NCBI GenBank assembly: GCA_002914845.1
Contig: JXTC01000371.1
Coordinates: 126,251 to 190,250, forward strand
DNA length: 64,000 nucleotides
Direction: 5' to 3'
DNA from: Trema orientale
Lineage: Eukaryota > Streptophyta > Magnoliopsida > Rosales > Cannabaceae
The notes below the pieces were generated by a model that searched no databases, had not been told where the DNA came from, and saw only the letters and a list, made by a program, of their open reading frames with translations. This document shows, in pieces, positions 1-12,649 of this stretch (positions are counted from its first letter, which is position 1; every line of letters begins with the position of its first letter). A program made the translations under genes and the position numbers.

Positions 1-1700
1 CGGTGTCCTCCGGCGACACTCCAGCACGGAGCTATGAAACGCCGGCGGTGGCTAGAAAACCGTGTGGACAAAAATCGTCGCCGGCGCCGATTCTGAGTAC
101 GGTAGATCACAAAATCAGGCTCGTTCAATTCGTCTCCTCACAAGCTTACTAGTGGTATATATCTCTTGAGTCAATATTGCTCGGATTAAATTTTGCCATT
201 TTAGCTAGTTTTGAGCTATTTAGTTTTGTGTTGTGATTTTTCAATCTGACCATTAGATCATAAAATAGATCTCATATTTGTAATGTACTCGTGAAAATAT
301 GAAGTTTGATACATATATATATTGACTATGTTTGGTAATCAACACGAAAAAGGATATCGAACGGTACCGATTTTGTCTCGTTTTATGTGTCACCGAATCG
401 GATTTCAGCCTGAGCCTGAATTAGTCAAGTCATATATCTAACCTAGCTAATTTTGGTGCTAAAAATTCAGTGGAGATGTCTATTTCTCCATTCGAGGCTC
501 CGTTGAAAAAAGGACATTTCAAACAAATGATCAAGGGTTCGAAAAAAATCCCTGACCATCCAAATGACAGCCAAACGATATCAAACGCTCTTGATAATAT
601 CGTAGCATTGTCTAGTCACTTGATTTAGGTAGGGATTCAACTACCTGATCTTTAAATTGGTTTAGTTTTGACTTTCACATATTTTAAATTTTTATAGAAT
701 TTTGTGAATCATTTGATAAAAATTTGATTTATAAATGTTTTAACATAATTTAATATTTACACTGCCCGGGAGGCACGTCACAATGATTGACGTGCCAAAA
801 TATCTTGTTTATGAACTGTTTTTGAAGAAATTAAATTTTATTATTTTTTATGAATACGACTGTTATGTTGCTAAAATTTTTATAAAATCCAAATTGAAAG
901 AGAATTTAGTTTTGAGAACTAAACTTGATTGATTAAAAACACAGCATGGTCTATTTCATGATTTTGTGAAAAATAGTATGTATTCTCATTCCTGTCATCC
1001 ATATAGCTTGAATGCATTCATTGCACCTACACAGCCGATGGACTGACGGTACTCCTTCGGGGTGCTCAGACTTACAGTATCCTATCTAGAGTATTCGGAC
1101 TATATATCATACTCACGAATACCAACTTAGGTGACTCAAACACAGTACACATATGCAATTATTCACTTAGGATGGCTCACACTACATTGCATACTTATGG
1201 TTACCGGTCTTTGGTGGCTCGGACAAGATGTGCTTGACTTGAATAGATATGTACTAGATTTGATGTGATGTTTATAAAGGTTTAGAATTTTAAACCTTTG
1301 GAAAATGTTTTTGATTTGAGATGATGTTTTACAATAGTTTGGAAGATTTAAACCTTGGACAATGTTTTCAATTGTTTTTCTGAAAACTATTTGAATATTT
1401 TTACTGACTATGTAGGGGCATTGAAAGTGAGTATATTTGTTATGTATAAAATCCTATAATTAAATCTCTACTGAGCATTCACGTGCTCATCCCTTACTTC
1501 CTCCTACTTTCAGGTATTGAATTATTTATGGTAATTGTCATGGCGGCTAGACTAACTATTTGGTTTGTGCACGCAGTTCTATTCATATTCTTTGGTAGGT
1601 GTCTATATCCTGTTTTAGTTTTCTTTCCTCGTTCATATATTTAGCCAAGTTAGTTTATTTACTAAATTGATGTATGAGAACAGTTTTGTTACTAAATTGA
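1..1700 (+). repeat. Ty3/gypsy-type LTR remnant (probable)
   Basis: No open reading frame is present. The stretch has a GC-rich start (CGCCGGCGG words), a block near 1030-1230 with recurring ggtgctcagac / ggtggctcggac phrases, and a segment at about 1470-1515 (actgagcattcacgtgctc ... tttcaggta) that resembles the 3' part of plant gypsy LTRs. Similar phrases recur on the minus strand at 19.5-22 kb. It may be a solo LTR or an LTR cut by the window edge. No partner LTR or target duplication was found, so the assignment rests on resemblance only. Confidence 0.35.
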
Positions 1701-2500
1701 GCTTTTGGATCTATAATTGATTTTATTTAAATTATTTTGGACATTAGACGTAAAGTTTTAATTGAAACTTATTATACCAAACTTTATAGTTTAACAATAG
1801 TTTTCAATTAATTAATTGGAATTTCTCTAATTTTTAAGTGATGATTTTTCTTGAGAAATAAACATAAATAAGAAGTTCCTGATCTTTGAAATTTACGTAC
1901 TTTGAAGGATGAAAAATTAAAATTCTAAATACTTGATTTTCTAGAATTTTGGAAAATTATTATTTACCATTGTTTTAACTTAAAATTACTAAAAATCATG
2001 GCTTTGAATTTCTGGTCGTGGCACATTCTACTTTTGGTATTAAAAAATTAAAAATTGATTTTTTTTCTATTTTTAGTTTTATTTTAAATATGGAAAATAG
2101 AAATTGATTTTCTGGTTTTCTCAAAAGTATGTCAAAATGTTTCTTGAATTAAAGAGTAAAACGTTACCGATTTAAAGAAGCAATCAATTAAACTTTTGAA
2201 AAAGCGAGAAAGAGGTTTAAGATATTTCATTAGACTAACTAAAAAGAAAAGGAAAACAAATTATTTCCTTATGAATATCCTTTCCTATTATTTGGTGAAC
2301 ATATCTCACTATTTGTGCATAATTTTCTCCATGGTATTCTTTAATTCTTGTGGCCTCAAAAAGCTAAGAGATAGAGCTACAAGCATATTTTGACAACTAC
2401 ATTGACAACTTCTTCCCATTCAATTGTTATCATGGAGTAAATTATGTCAAGTAGCAGGTCCGAGAAAAACTGCTTTGGTATAATTTAGCTTTAGGTGACA
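1701..2500. other. AT-rich non-coding stretch
   Basis: I see only AT-rich sequence with homopolymer runs. No conserved coding segment, tandem array or terminal repeat was recognised. Confidence 0.5.
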
Positions 2501-2906
2501 AATTTTTTGGCCAATCAAATACATGTTTCCTTCTCCTCATTCATCTATAAATAGAGCTCCTCACCTCATCATAATTCATTAAATTCCTAAGTGGTAAGAA
2601 GTAGAGAGAGAAAGCCATAGAAAGAGAGAGAGAGAGAAGAATAAGCGGCTTGGAGAAGATTTTTGACAGTGGCAAAGGACTTTTCTATAGATCAATTTTT
2701 CTTTTTCTTTTAAATTTTTGCTTGAATAAAATATATTTATGGATTTTTTTTTAAATTTTATTCTGAACTAGTTTCTTTTGGCTAGAGCTATGATACAACC
2801 TAGTTAGGATGTTTTAGTTTTGTTTAGTAATTTTATTCTAAGTTTATTGTCCCATGTTGTTTAATGCATTTAATTAATTGATCCTAATTGAATGATTTGA
2901 GGATAC
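2501..2906 (+). repeat. LTR-like promoter and leader fragment
   Basis: A good TATA box (TATAAATAG, 2546-2554) is followed by a short CT- and GA-rich leader (a GAGAGA run near 2601-2637) and then T-rich sequence with no ORF. This is the layout of a plant LTR U3/R region or a non-autonomous LTR element, and no gene follows. Similar non-coding text continues to the block starting at 2907. Confidence 0.3.
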
Positions 2907-3962
2907 TGATAAGTGCATGAAACTACATTTGGACATGAGATGATTAATGACAATTTTTAATATTTCAATGCTTTTAATGGTATTTTAGTATGATTATTTT
3001 GCACATGCTAATTTTGATATTTGTGTTATTTTCTTATGTTTACAGCCACCAAAGTAAAAATATTTGTCCAATTTCCAAAATAATGAGCAATTTATGTAAG
3101 CCCAAAAAGAAATCAATCATGCAACTTTGAAGAAAAGTCTATAATATATGTGAACAGATTTTCCAGAATTTGTGTTTTGCAGCTCCAATTACGCCTTGGT
3201 AACTCCAGAATTTGGTAAAGTTGTCAACGGACTGATTATAGATCTACCTCTTAGGAATCCAATTCTTCAAAAATCACCTCATTTTGATATCTATAACCCA
3301 GTTGGCATTCAAAATACTGATAGATATTCATGCAGCCAAAGTTGAAAAATGCGAGCTTGATCGGTTCCACTTGATCCACTTGCTTGTCTACATTCACACT
3401 AATAATCTTCAAGCTATTAATGTTGAAGTCTTTCTATCGTACCTCTATCAACCTAGCTGCTATTTTTGACTCCAATCAAATCCTATTCACACCTACTTGA
3501 TCATGAACAAGGATATGTGAATCATGTCTAAGTACAAGGGAGCTTAGATAGAGAATTGGTAGCTGATTTTAATATAGGCATTGGATGCTATTTGTGAAGA
3601 TAACTTAGAGGCCTTCCCATACTATAAAAAGAGCACCAAGACACACCTCACCATTCCACTCTTCATAGTTTGAGAGATCGAATTGTCTTTCAATTCTTAT
3701 ATACACTTTCTCTCTAGAATTTGTGAGATAAATTGCAAGCCAGACTAGTTTTAGACCAAGGTTGAAAAATAATCTTTGCTTTTTAGTTTGTCTGTTATTC
3801 TTCTTTTATTCCTTTTTAAGGTTTTAAAATTTATATATTTTGTTTGTTAAATTCTTTACACTTCTATAATAGTGAATTCAGTTGTTATGTTCTTCAACAT
3901 CATATAAACCTAGTCATGCTCTTTTTATGTGGTTGGTGTTGCAATTGTTCTTAGTTTGTTTA
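2907..3962 (+). repeat. LTR-like sequence, left half, split by the Sirevirus insertion
   Basis: The block begins TGATAAGTGCATG and has no long ORF. It contains a TATA-like TATAAAAAG (about 3625) followed by a leader, as in LTR promoters. It is interrupted at 3962/3963 by the Sirevirus element and resumes at 11947 after the duplicated GTTTA. It is therefore the older, target sequence of that insertion. The lineage is uncertain. Confidence 0.35.
3958..3962. other. Target-site duplication GTTTA, left copy
   Basis: GTTTA directly precedes the TGTTAG start of the left LTR. The same five bases (11942-11946) directly follow the CAACA end of the right LTR. A perfect 5-bp duplication is expected for copia integrase. 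Confidence 0.9.
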
Positions 3963-5712
3963 TGTTAGCCCAAGATTGACTACCTAAGAGGGGGTGAATT
4001 GGGTTATAAAATTTTTTAAGAAACTTTTCAACTGTGTAAAACTATAGACCACTATATTGAAACTTTTAAACTAAATAAACAATAATACCAAACATATAAC
4101 AATAATACCAAGTAAATTAAGCATACCAAATATCAAATACACAATCAAATAGTTTGCAATAAAGTAAAAAAAAATGTAGGGATAGAGAAAATACAAACTT
4201 GGTTTTTATGAAGTTCAACAAATACAACGGTTTGCCAAATTTCTTGGCAACTTACTTTGAGCTTTCCACTATCGGATCAAGATTATGGGCGTGACCGACC
4301 TTTTTACAAATAGAGTAAATTCTTCTTAGGCTCACACACGCCTTTATAATGGCCTTGACTCTAGCTCAATTACGCCTAATCTCGGATTATTTTGACTCTA
4401 ATGTCAATCCTCACCTATAAGGATTGTTTAGACGATAGTGCCAATATCACCAACTCAAGGGTTATTTAGACTTTGGTGACAACTTCACTTACACTTGGGT
4501 TATTTAGACTCTGGTGGTAACCTCACTTAAATCCGGTTGTTTAGACTCCAGTGGCAACTTCACCTATACACGGGTTGCTTATGACTCCAGTGCCAACCTC
4601 ACCTTACATTCAATTGGTTTTTCAATAATCAAGAGTGAACACACTCAAGAACTCTCCTCACAAAGTAATGAATACAATTTTGGCTTAGGAGATTTGAGAA
4701 CAATGCATAATAAATGCTCTAAGATTGGCTCAATATGATTTGAAAGTTAATTCAATGTAGAAATAGGCTTTTACACTTTGAAAGTAGTTGGATTACAATT
4801 TAGGTTTGTGCAAAGTCTTTTTTAAGTCTTAAAATAGCTTCTATTTATAAGCTTAAGTGAAAACTAGCCGTTTATAACTGTTAGACACACTCTTCGGTAG
4901 ACCGAAAATGAGTTTTCAGTAGACCAAAAATACTAGCCATTGGTAATGGTTTTGCAATGGTCAAATTTTAACGGTAATATTTTTCTTGCTACCATTTTCA
5001 GTAGATCAAAAATCCTGCTTATTTTGGCTATTTTAACATTTAGCCATTTTTCAAATTTTGACAACTTTTGACATTTTTCAAAAGCTGACTTCTAAACTTA
5101 TTTTAAACACTTTAAAAACATTGGAAATCAATTTAAAAAGAGTATTTTGGCTATTGCAAACTTTTTTAGTTTCACAAAGATATTTAACAAAAATTTAGAA
5201 AGTGATCATACCAAAATATATTCTAGTTTACAAATAGAAAATCTCTTTCTAGCTTATATCAAGTCATCATGATTTCAAATATATTTGTAACTTATTTAAA
5301 CTTAAGAAATTATATTTTAAAGAATACTTTGCCCGTTCAAATAAATTATTATTTTCTATTTTCGAACTTATGTAATAAAATAACTATTTTAAGCTTAGGA
5401 TAATTTAAAAACTCTTTTGAAAGCACGAGCTAGTGTAAAGAGAATTTGTGTGCAATGAACAAAGTCAAATACAAGACTAAATATGAAATATACCCTATCT
5501 AAGTATGGTCTTGTATCTTGATTGTTCATCTTCAAGCTTGATTCTAGTAAGTCCAATATGCATCCATCTTCATGCTTGATTTCTTAATCAACTTGAGTTA
5601 GAACTTTTAAAACTATTTCACTGCACACTCAAGTTAAAACATTAGTACTAAATCAAATATTTGTTATCTTCAAAATAAGATTGAGTAAGACTGAAACCTT
5701 AATTTTTCAACA
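3963..5712 (-). repeat. Sirevirus 3' LTR (left copy)
   Basis: It starts TGTTAGCCCAAGATTGAC and ends TTTTTCAACA, with matching counterparts at 10233 and 11941. It has more decayed palindromes than the right copy: the unit near 4996-5013 reads cagtagatc where the right LTR still has the CGGTAGACCG core. Confidence 0.9.
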
Positions 5713-5730
5713 GTTTCTCCCTTTTTGATG
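5713..5730 (-). other. Polypurine tract of the Sirevirus element
   Basis: Next to the left LTR, the minus strand reads CATCATCAAAAAGGGAGAAAC, with the last bases touching the LTR border. This is the plus-strand primer position and matches the usual Sirevirus AAAAAGGGGGAGA type. Confidence 0.85.
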
Positions 5731-5939
5731 ATGACAAACATTGATTTATGAGATAAAAGAAAATATGAAATAAGGATATGAAAATATGAAATTTGACAAA
5801 TTTACCTTAGTCCTTACCATATTTTAAGTTCCATCTCAAAATATACTTTACAAAGTGAATGGGGCTTACTCATTCTTTTTAACTCAATTAAGCATCATAA
5901 GCATATTATGAGAAAATGTAAAAAATGTGTGATAAGCAA

Positions 5940-6632
5940 AGTTCTCCCCCTTAAAATATGCATATTCATAAATGAATCTTTTTATCCTGATATTCATAAA
6001 TCATCATTTTTCTCCCCCTTTTGACGTCATTAAAAGTATAGAAATAAATATCAAACTAGATATCTCATAAAAACTAATTTATCCCTTTAAAATAAGATTC
6101 TCCCCATATTAAATCACTATATTACTCTCTCAATTTGAATTCATGACAAAAGTATGTGAAAGAGCAATATACAAACAATTTTCTCCCAATATGAAAAATA
6201 CTATTACAAGTTAAGCAATAAGGAGATAAGGAGGAATCTAGAATTGAACAATCTTCAAAATAAGAATAATAATATCAAACATAAGACTAAACAACAATAC
6301 AATGTCAAAATAAAAATAAGAGCATTCTCTTTAAGTTTTAGCAAAACTTCTTCTATTAATAATAAGTATGACAATTATAGCATATTCAAAATAGAGAAGT
6401 TGCATCTAATAAAGATAATGAAAGCTCTAAATCTTGATATTTCACTTGTTAAAAATATATTTCTCCAACTATAATCATCACAAAGCATAGAAAAAATTTA
6501 AATCATTTAAGCACAATAGTGAAATAAATTCTCTTTCTTTATTCCATCTAACAGTGAAGAGTATATCACAATTTATGGAAAATGATAATGACAAATTTAG
6601 CACAAGCAAATCATAATATGCTCCCCCTCAAT
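5940..6632 (-). other. Multiplied polypurine-tract-like motifs
   Basis: Further C-rich runs that read as GGGGGAGAA on the minus strand occur at about 5943-5952, 6011-6022, 6108-6115, 6181-6187 and 6621-6629. Multiple polypurine copies in the 3' untranslated region are a reported hallmark of Sireviruses. The flanking sequence shows no coding signal. Confidence 0.65.
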
Positions 6633-7630
6633 ATATGAATGAAAAAATAAATAATCAAAGTGAGCAAAGATTATTCATATAAGAGAGATATCAATTATGG
6701 ATACCAATTATTTATGAACAGATTTAATAAAGTTTTAAATCAAGGCATGCACTTTCTTCTCTTCCTTTTGATTTCATCAAAAAGTTGCATAAACATGAAA
6801 GATAAGATTGATATCAATTAATAAATGCAAAGTAAAGACATGAATGAGCAATTAATTACAAGTATCCAATCCAAATATGACATATTATCCAAGTTTACAC
6901 AACCATCAGAAATAGATGTTCAGAAAAGATAAAGCATAACAAAGCATGTCTTGAAAGCTAATGAGAACCTTACGTGTGATATTCAACAAAAAATTGTTCT
7001 CATAAAGTTATAGGATGAAAAATTATACGCAAATATTCAAAATGACAAAATTACAAAATATAAACATTGAATTCAAATAACACATCATTTTGAGTTCCAA
7101 TACATCACTAATATAAATAAATTAATTCAATTAATTATATATAGTGTTCGTCATGTAAACACTATCAAGTATTTGCATAAATATAAGAGTTTAAACAATA
7201 TTTATTGTACAATCACATATGAGCAATTAATATGTTAGTCAAAATTAAGCTCATAAACAAAGACTCAAATAAAACCTGAAGAAATGAGAGATAATGATTT
7301 AAAAACCGCTGAAAATCGCTTAAATACACGACCTACTGTAAGTTTTCGGTAGATCGAAAATAGCTTTTTAGTCTACCGAAAATGGCAGAAAAATAGAACA
7401 ATCCAGGCCACTTTTTCGGTAGACTAAAAATATTTTCAACCTGTCGAAAACCCCGTTTTTGCTGGTTTTCGAAAAAGTTTGTTTGAAAAATGATAAAAAC
7501 ATTTAAACCAAAAACTAAAATATTTAGAAAATCATCATTTTGATAAGTATGGAATCATTTTTGAAGGTTTGAGCAAAACAAACAATATTTAAATAAAGAC
7601 AACTCAAAAAAGTTCATTAATCAACATACC
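6633..7630 (-). other. Sirevirus 3' non-coding region with inverted CGGTAGACCG motifs
   Basis: No ORF of note is present. At about 7337-7455 there is a cluster of hairpin-like units built from TTTTCGGTAGA / TCTACCGAAAA halves, the same motif as in the LTRs. No env-like reading frame was seen. Confidence 0.5.
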
Positions 7631-7639
7631 AAGTTTTCT

Positions 7640-10183
7640 TTATTTCGATGTCTTTATATGCTTTAGGTGCTTGAGCTCAAACTTTTTAAGAAGACAGTTT
7701 CGATTAGTAAATAAAGATTCCATCCTTTCAAAAGCTCTTCAGCTTCTTCGTGTTGAGGTTGGACTTAATTATCATCTTTTAATTTATCGTTAAGCTCCAA
7801 TCATTTAAGCTTAATATCATACTTACAATAATATTATCTATACTTTTCTCTTTGAAAGAGTCATTAGTTTCATCAAATATCATATGCATAGATACATCTA
7901 CTACTTAGTCCTTTTGTTGAAAACTCTCTTTATGCTTTATTCGCAGTAGAGTAACCAAGAAAAGTTCCAACATTAGATTTTAAATCAATATTTTCAAGTT
8001 ATCTTTGGTGTTTTTTAAAAAAATAATGTATTTGCATCCAAAGACTCTAAAATAACCAATATTGGATTTTTGATCTTTTTAAAACTCATAAAAGTATTTT
8101 ATTCAATCAACACCCGGTTTAAAACATCACAAATAGTGTTGATGACTTTAGCCTAAAAGTATTTTAGTAAAATATTTGCATTCGACATAGCCATTTTAAA
8201 ACAACAAAAATCATGTAAATCCTTTTTTTTTTTCAAAACAAAAATCAACTACCTCAAGGGCATAATAAAAAATGACTTATTTTTCAAGGTGGCATGCTTT
8301 TACAAATCTCGTCATTTCCAAAAATTAGACTAGGTAAACCATAACAAGATTCTTTTAGTAAAGTTTTGAAAATATAACCATACTACCATGTCCAAGTTTT
8401 CTATGCCATAATCAATTAAAGTTTCTTTTAAGACAAAGCAAAATTTATCTTGACTTGAAAACTGTTAAACAAAGATACAAATAATTTTTTTTGATCAAAA
8501 GATATAATCTCGTCTTTTCAAAATTTCAAATTGAATATTTGAAAGGCTAAAAGAAAAAATTCAATAACCCAATCACATAAAATATAATGCGAATAATAAT
8601 TCTAGCAAAATATTTTCAAATATAGGCAAGGAAAAGTTACCGATATCACTTATGCCAATGATCTTAATTTTTGTATTATCTCTGAAAATGAAATATCTAC
8701 CATCATTTCTTTATGAAAGTTGAGAGCTTGGTGTGGTCATTGGTTTTTTACTTGAAGCAACCATTTTCTTATATGTTCCTACAATAAAGATTCAACTTTA
8801 GACTTTTTAGTACTCACATAACTTTGGGTGTCCTTGGGGGTTAGTATTTGAATTCTTTAGAACCCATTGTTATTTGACACCAAAATATGTATTTTTCTTG
8901 ATGGAGCATGAAAAGCTAGTATGACTATTTTGGTAGCAATAGTTACGTACATACTTTGATTCACTACTAGATGTTGCTTTGACAAAATAATTTTTGAGAT
9001 ACTTTTGTTTTATGAAAATTTTGTATCCTATTCCTCCTTTGTCAAAAATACATCTTTATCCACTAAGCATTAAATTAAAATTCTTTATTCTATTAGTGAA
9101 CTTATTGACAATGTTGGTTAAATCTAAATTTTTTTCTTTTAAGGAAGTATTTTAATTTTTCAAAGATGCATAGATATCATAAGTCAAAATAACTTCATTT
9201 CCTTTTGAAAATTCTCAAGTTCTTTTAATAAAAAAGACAATTTCTTCTTGAGAGCATTATTTTTTAAAACAAGTAATTTGTAGTTATCATGCAAGTCATT
9301 AAAATCATCAAGTAGCTTATTATATGATAACTCTTCTTCATCACTATTATTATCAAAATCATCAACTAAGTTATCATTGAGTTTAGGAAATTTTATCTCA
9401 TTATCGATAGCCATGAAGCACATATTGCCAAACTCCTTTTGAATTTTTTTATTTAATTCATCGTTTCTATTATCAACACACGTGGCCTTTATTTCCTTTT
9501 CTTCTTTCCCATTTTGAATTTTTTTCTTGATCATTATGATTTCATAAGAAATGATAAATTTGATGAGTTCTTCTAGAGGCACATTGGTGACGTCTTTCTC
9601 TTCTTGGATAGCAACTATCTCCTTTTGATATGCCTTTGTTAAGGTTTTTAGAACCTTTGTTACCATTTTGGTATTGCTATAAGTTTTTCTAAGAGTATGA
9701 AGACTATTAGTAATGTTAGTAAATCTAACAAACATTTGAGCAATAGATTCATCACTTTTCATTTCAAATAACTCATAGTCATACACAAACATACTAATTT
9801 TACTTTCTTTAATTTGACTTGTGTGTTCAAACGAGCTTTCAAGAATTTTCCACATTTTATATGCACTAGTAGCTATTTGTACACTATTACAAATATTTAC
9901 ATCTCTACTATATAATAAACAATTCAAAGTATATCTATTCCTAGAAAACATGATTTTGTCAAAATCATCATATTCAATCAATTCTTTTTCAACAAGTTTA
10001 TCATCAATAATTTTTCTAGGAATATATGGACCTTAAACAATAATATCCAATAAATCATCAACAAGAAATTTAAGAAATTTAAGCATATTAATTTCCAAAT
10101 ATTGAAGTCAATACCATTGAAAAAAGTAGTCTAATTGAAAACCTCTCATATAAAAAGTTTTAAAAATTGTTTGGGTGTGCCAT
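7640..10183 (-). pseudogene. Sirevirus gag and truncated pol remnant
   Basis: A gag ATG lies at 10183-10181, 36 bases inside the primer site. After early frame breaks the gag runs openly for 265 codons (9981-9184): a UBN2-type capsid region with SAYKMWKILESSFEHTSQIKESK and a C-terminal acidic stretch SDEEELSYNKLLDDFNDLHDNY with coiled-coil character. Degraded frames continue to about 8800 (a nucleic-acid-binding region). Then come traces of a protease/GAG-pre-integrase region (LWHRKLGHGSM near 8400) and the end of integrase (KSNVGTFLGYS near 7960). The integrase catalytic core, RT and RNase H are missing between or beyond these points. The retained gag frame contrasts with the broken pol. Confidence 0.8.
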
Positions 10184-10218
10184 CTCAAGACAGTTAAGTC
10201 TTTAAAATTGAGTACTAA

Positions 10219-10230
10219 GCTCTGATACCA
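10219..10230 (-). other. tRNA-Met primer-binding site of the Sirevirus element
   Basis: The minus strand reads TGGTATCAGAGC two bases inside the right LTR, the classic copia primer site complementary to initiator tRNA-Met. This fixes the orientation and makes the right LTR the 5' LTR. Confidence 0.92.
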
Positions 10231-10232
10231 AT

Positions 10233-11941
10233 TGTTAGCCCAAGATTGACTACTCAAGAGGGGAAGTGAATTGGATTTTAAAACCTTTTAAGAAACTTTT
10301 CGACTATGTAAAACTATAGACCACTATATTAAAACTTTTAAGCTAAATAAATAATAATACCAAACATATAATAATAATATCAAGTCAATTAAGCACGCCA
10401 AATATTAAGCACATAATCAAATAGTTTGCAATAAAGTAAAGAATGTAGGAATAGAGAAAATGCAAACTCGATTTTTATGAGATTTGATAAATATAACGGT
10501 TTGCCTACATCCCCAACCCTCGGTAATTTGTTTTGAGCTTTCCACTATCGGATCAAGATTGTGGGCTTGATCGACGCTTTTACAAATGGAGTGAATTCTT
10601 CTTAGGCTCACCCATGCCTTTATAATAGTCTTGAATCAGGCTCTATCACGCCTAAGCTCGGATTGTTTTGACTCTAGTTCCAATCCTCATCTACACAGAT
10701 TGTTTAAACAATAGTAACAACCTCACCAACTCACGGGCTGTTTAGACTCCGGTGACAACCTCACCTAAATCGAGTTGTTTAGACTCTGGTTATAACCTAC
10801 CTATGCACGGGTTGTTTATGACTCCGGTGCCAACCTCACCTCACACTTAATTAGTTTTTCAATAATTAAGAGTGAACACACTCAAAAACTCTCCTCACAA
10901 AATAATGAATACAATTTTGGCTTAGAAGATTTGAGAACAATGCATAATAAATGTTCTAAGATTGACTCAATATGATTTGAAAGTTATTTCACTTTAGAAA
11001 TAGGCTTTTGCACTTTGAAAGTAGTAGAATTACAATTTAGATTCGTGCAAAGTCTTTTTCAAGTCTAAAAATAGCTTATATTTATAAGCTTGAGTGAAAA
11101 CTAGTCGTTTATAATCATTAGATCGATAGACCGAAAGTGAGTTTCGGTAAACTGAAAATACTAGCCGTTGGTAGTGCTTTTGTAACGGTCAAATTTTAAC
11201 GGTAATATTTTTCTCGCTATCATTTTCGGTAGACCGAAAATCCTGCTTATTTTGGCTATTTGAGCATGTGGCCATTTTCAGACTTTAATAGCTTTTGGCG
11301 TTTTTCAAAAAGTAACTTCTAAACTTATTTTAAATTCTTTAAAAATATTGGAAATTAATTTAAAAAGAATATTTTGGCTATTGCAAACTTGTTTTGATTT
11401 TATAAAGGTATTTAACAATAATTTAGAAAGTGTTCATACCAAAACATATTCTAGTTTATAAATAGAAAATCTCTTTTTAGCCTATGTTAAGTAATCATGA
11501 TTTCAAATATATTTGTAACTTATTTAAACTTAAGAAATCATGTTTTAAAGAATATTTTTGCCCATTCAAATAAATCATTATTTTCTATTTTCAAACTTAT
11601 ATAATAAAATAATCATTTTAAGTTTAAGATAATTTGAAAACTCTTTTGAAGGCGTGAGCCAATGGAAAGAGAATTTGTGTGCAATGAACTAAATCAAATA
11701 CAAGACTAAATATAAAATTTACCCTATCTAAGGATGGTCTTATATCTTGATTATCCATCTTCAAGCTTGATTCTAATAAGTCTAATATGCATCCATCTTC
11801 AAGCTTGATTTCTTAATCAACTTGAGTTAGAACTTTTAAAACTATTTCACTACACACTCAAATTAAAACATTAGTACTATATCAAATGTTTGTTATCTTC
11901 AAAATAAAAGTAAGTAGAATTGAAACCTTAATTTCTCAACA
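10233..11941 (-). repeat. Sirevirus 5' LTR (right copy)
   Basis: Direct repeat of 3963-5712, starting TGTTAGCCCAAGATTGAC and ending TTTCTCAACA. It keeps a perfect TTTTCGGTAGACCGAAAA hairpin unit at about 11223-11240. An apparent ORF inside it is chance. Confidence 0.9.
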
Positions 11942-11946
11942 GTTTA
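11942..11946. other. Target-site duplication GTTTA, right copy
   Basis: Identical to 3958-3962 and abutting the end of the right LTR. Confidence 0.9.
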
Positions 11947-12640
11947 TAAATTTGTCATTTACTGCAATATTGTCTATTTGATATATTGTCGATTTTATAT
12001 AACTTATAAGATAAATTATGTGGTTTTAATTGAAAGAGTTTTACAGACTAAATACCTTTCGTTCTTCTTAAAAGATTTTCAAGTTCATTATTTCTGATTG
12101 TATGTTTAGAAAGTGAAGCATGCAATTGAGTAGTAATTAAGAATCAAAGTTGGTAATAGTAAAACAAGCAATAAAGTGATTCTCAAAACTTTGTATTTAT
12201 CATTTAGTTATTATCTTTATTCATTGTCTATTTTATTTTCCACATCACCTAGTTATCTTTTTCTTCTTTATCCATATTTTTCTAATCTTCTTGCTAACCT
12301 TTCTTGTTGATTTATCTTCTTTATGGGATTGATACCTTAATTTATACTATGATAACTGCTAGTATATTTTGAGCATTGACAGATGCATATTAAGACCGAG
12401 AGGAGATATATATATTTATGTTCTTGTATTAAATACTATGAATTGCATACAGGATTGGAAATACTTGTCATGATTTGTGTAGTATTATATAAAAGCGATA
12501 GATCTTAATGCATTTGCATATATTGAAAATGGCATAGAGATATAGTGTGTTTATATATGTGAATATGCTTTGATATTGTTTGAGAAAGAGTATCATTAAC
12601 ACGAAGGTTTTTGGCTATAAAACATGGATAATTTTTCTTG
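11947..12640 (+). repeat. Continuation of the split LTR-like sequence
   Basis: After the Sirevirus element the interrupted sequence resumes, with the phrases gcatgcaattgagtag and tatgggattgatacc that are common in non-autonomous plant LTR elements. No coding potential was seen. The distal border could not be placed. Confidence 0.3.
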
Positions 12641-12649
12641 GTCAATAAC

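Larger units (their letters stand above)
3963..11941 (-). mobile_element. Sirevirus-type Ty1/copia retrotransposon, internally deleted
   Basis: The element is bounded by two direct LTRs (3963-5712 and 10233-11941) and a perfect GTTTA duplication. It reads on the minus strand: primer site at 10219-10230, then gag, then a degraded protease-to-integrase remnant, then a long non-coding tail ending in a polypurine tract beside the left LTR. Several features point to the Sirevirus lineage: long LTRs of about 1.7 kb, several CTCCCCC (minus GGGGGAG) tracts upstream of the 3' LTR, the sequence ATCAAAAAGGGAGAAAC at the LTR junction, repeated CGGTAGACCG palindromes, and a gag ending in an acidic coiled-coil-like tail. 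The 4.5-kb interior is short for the lineage. The integrase catalytic core, RT and RNase H are not detectable, so it cannot be autonomous. Confidence 0.88.

Noticed and set aside
4514-4738. 74-codon frame in the left Sirevirus LTR.
   Set aside because: LTR sequence made of tandem gactc.ggtgacaacctcac words, and the frame is not preserved in the right LTR.
9821-10036. Plus-strand frame of 71 codons.
   Set aside because: Antisense shadow of the Sirevirus gag.
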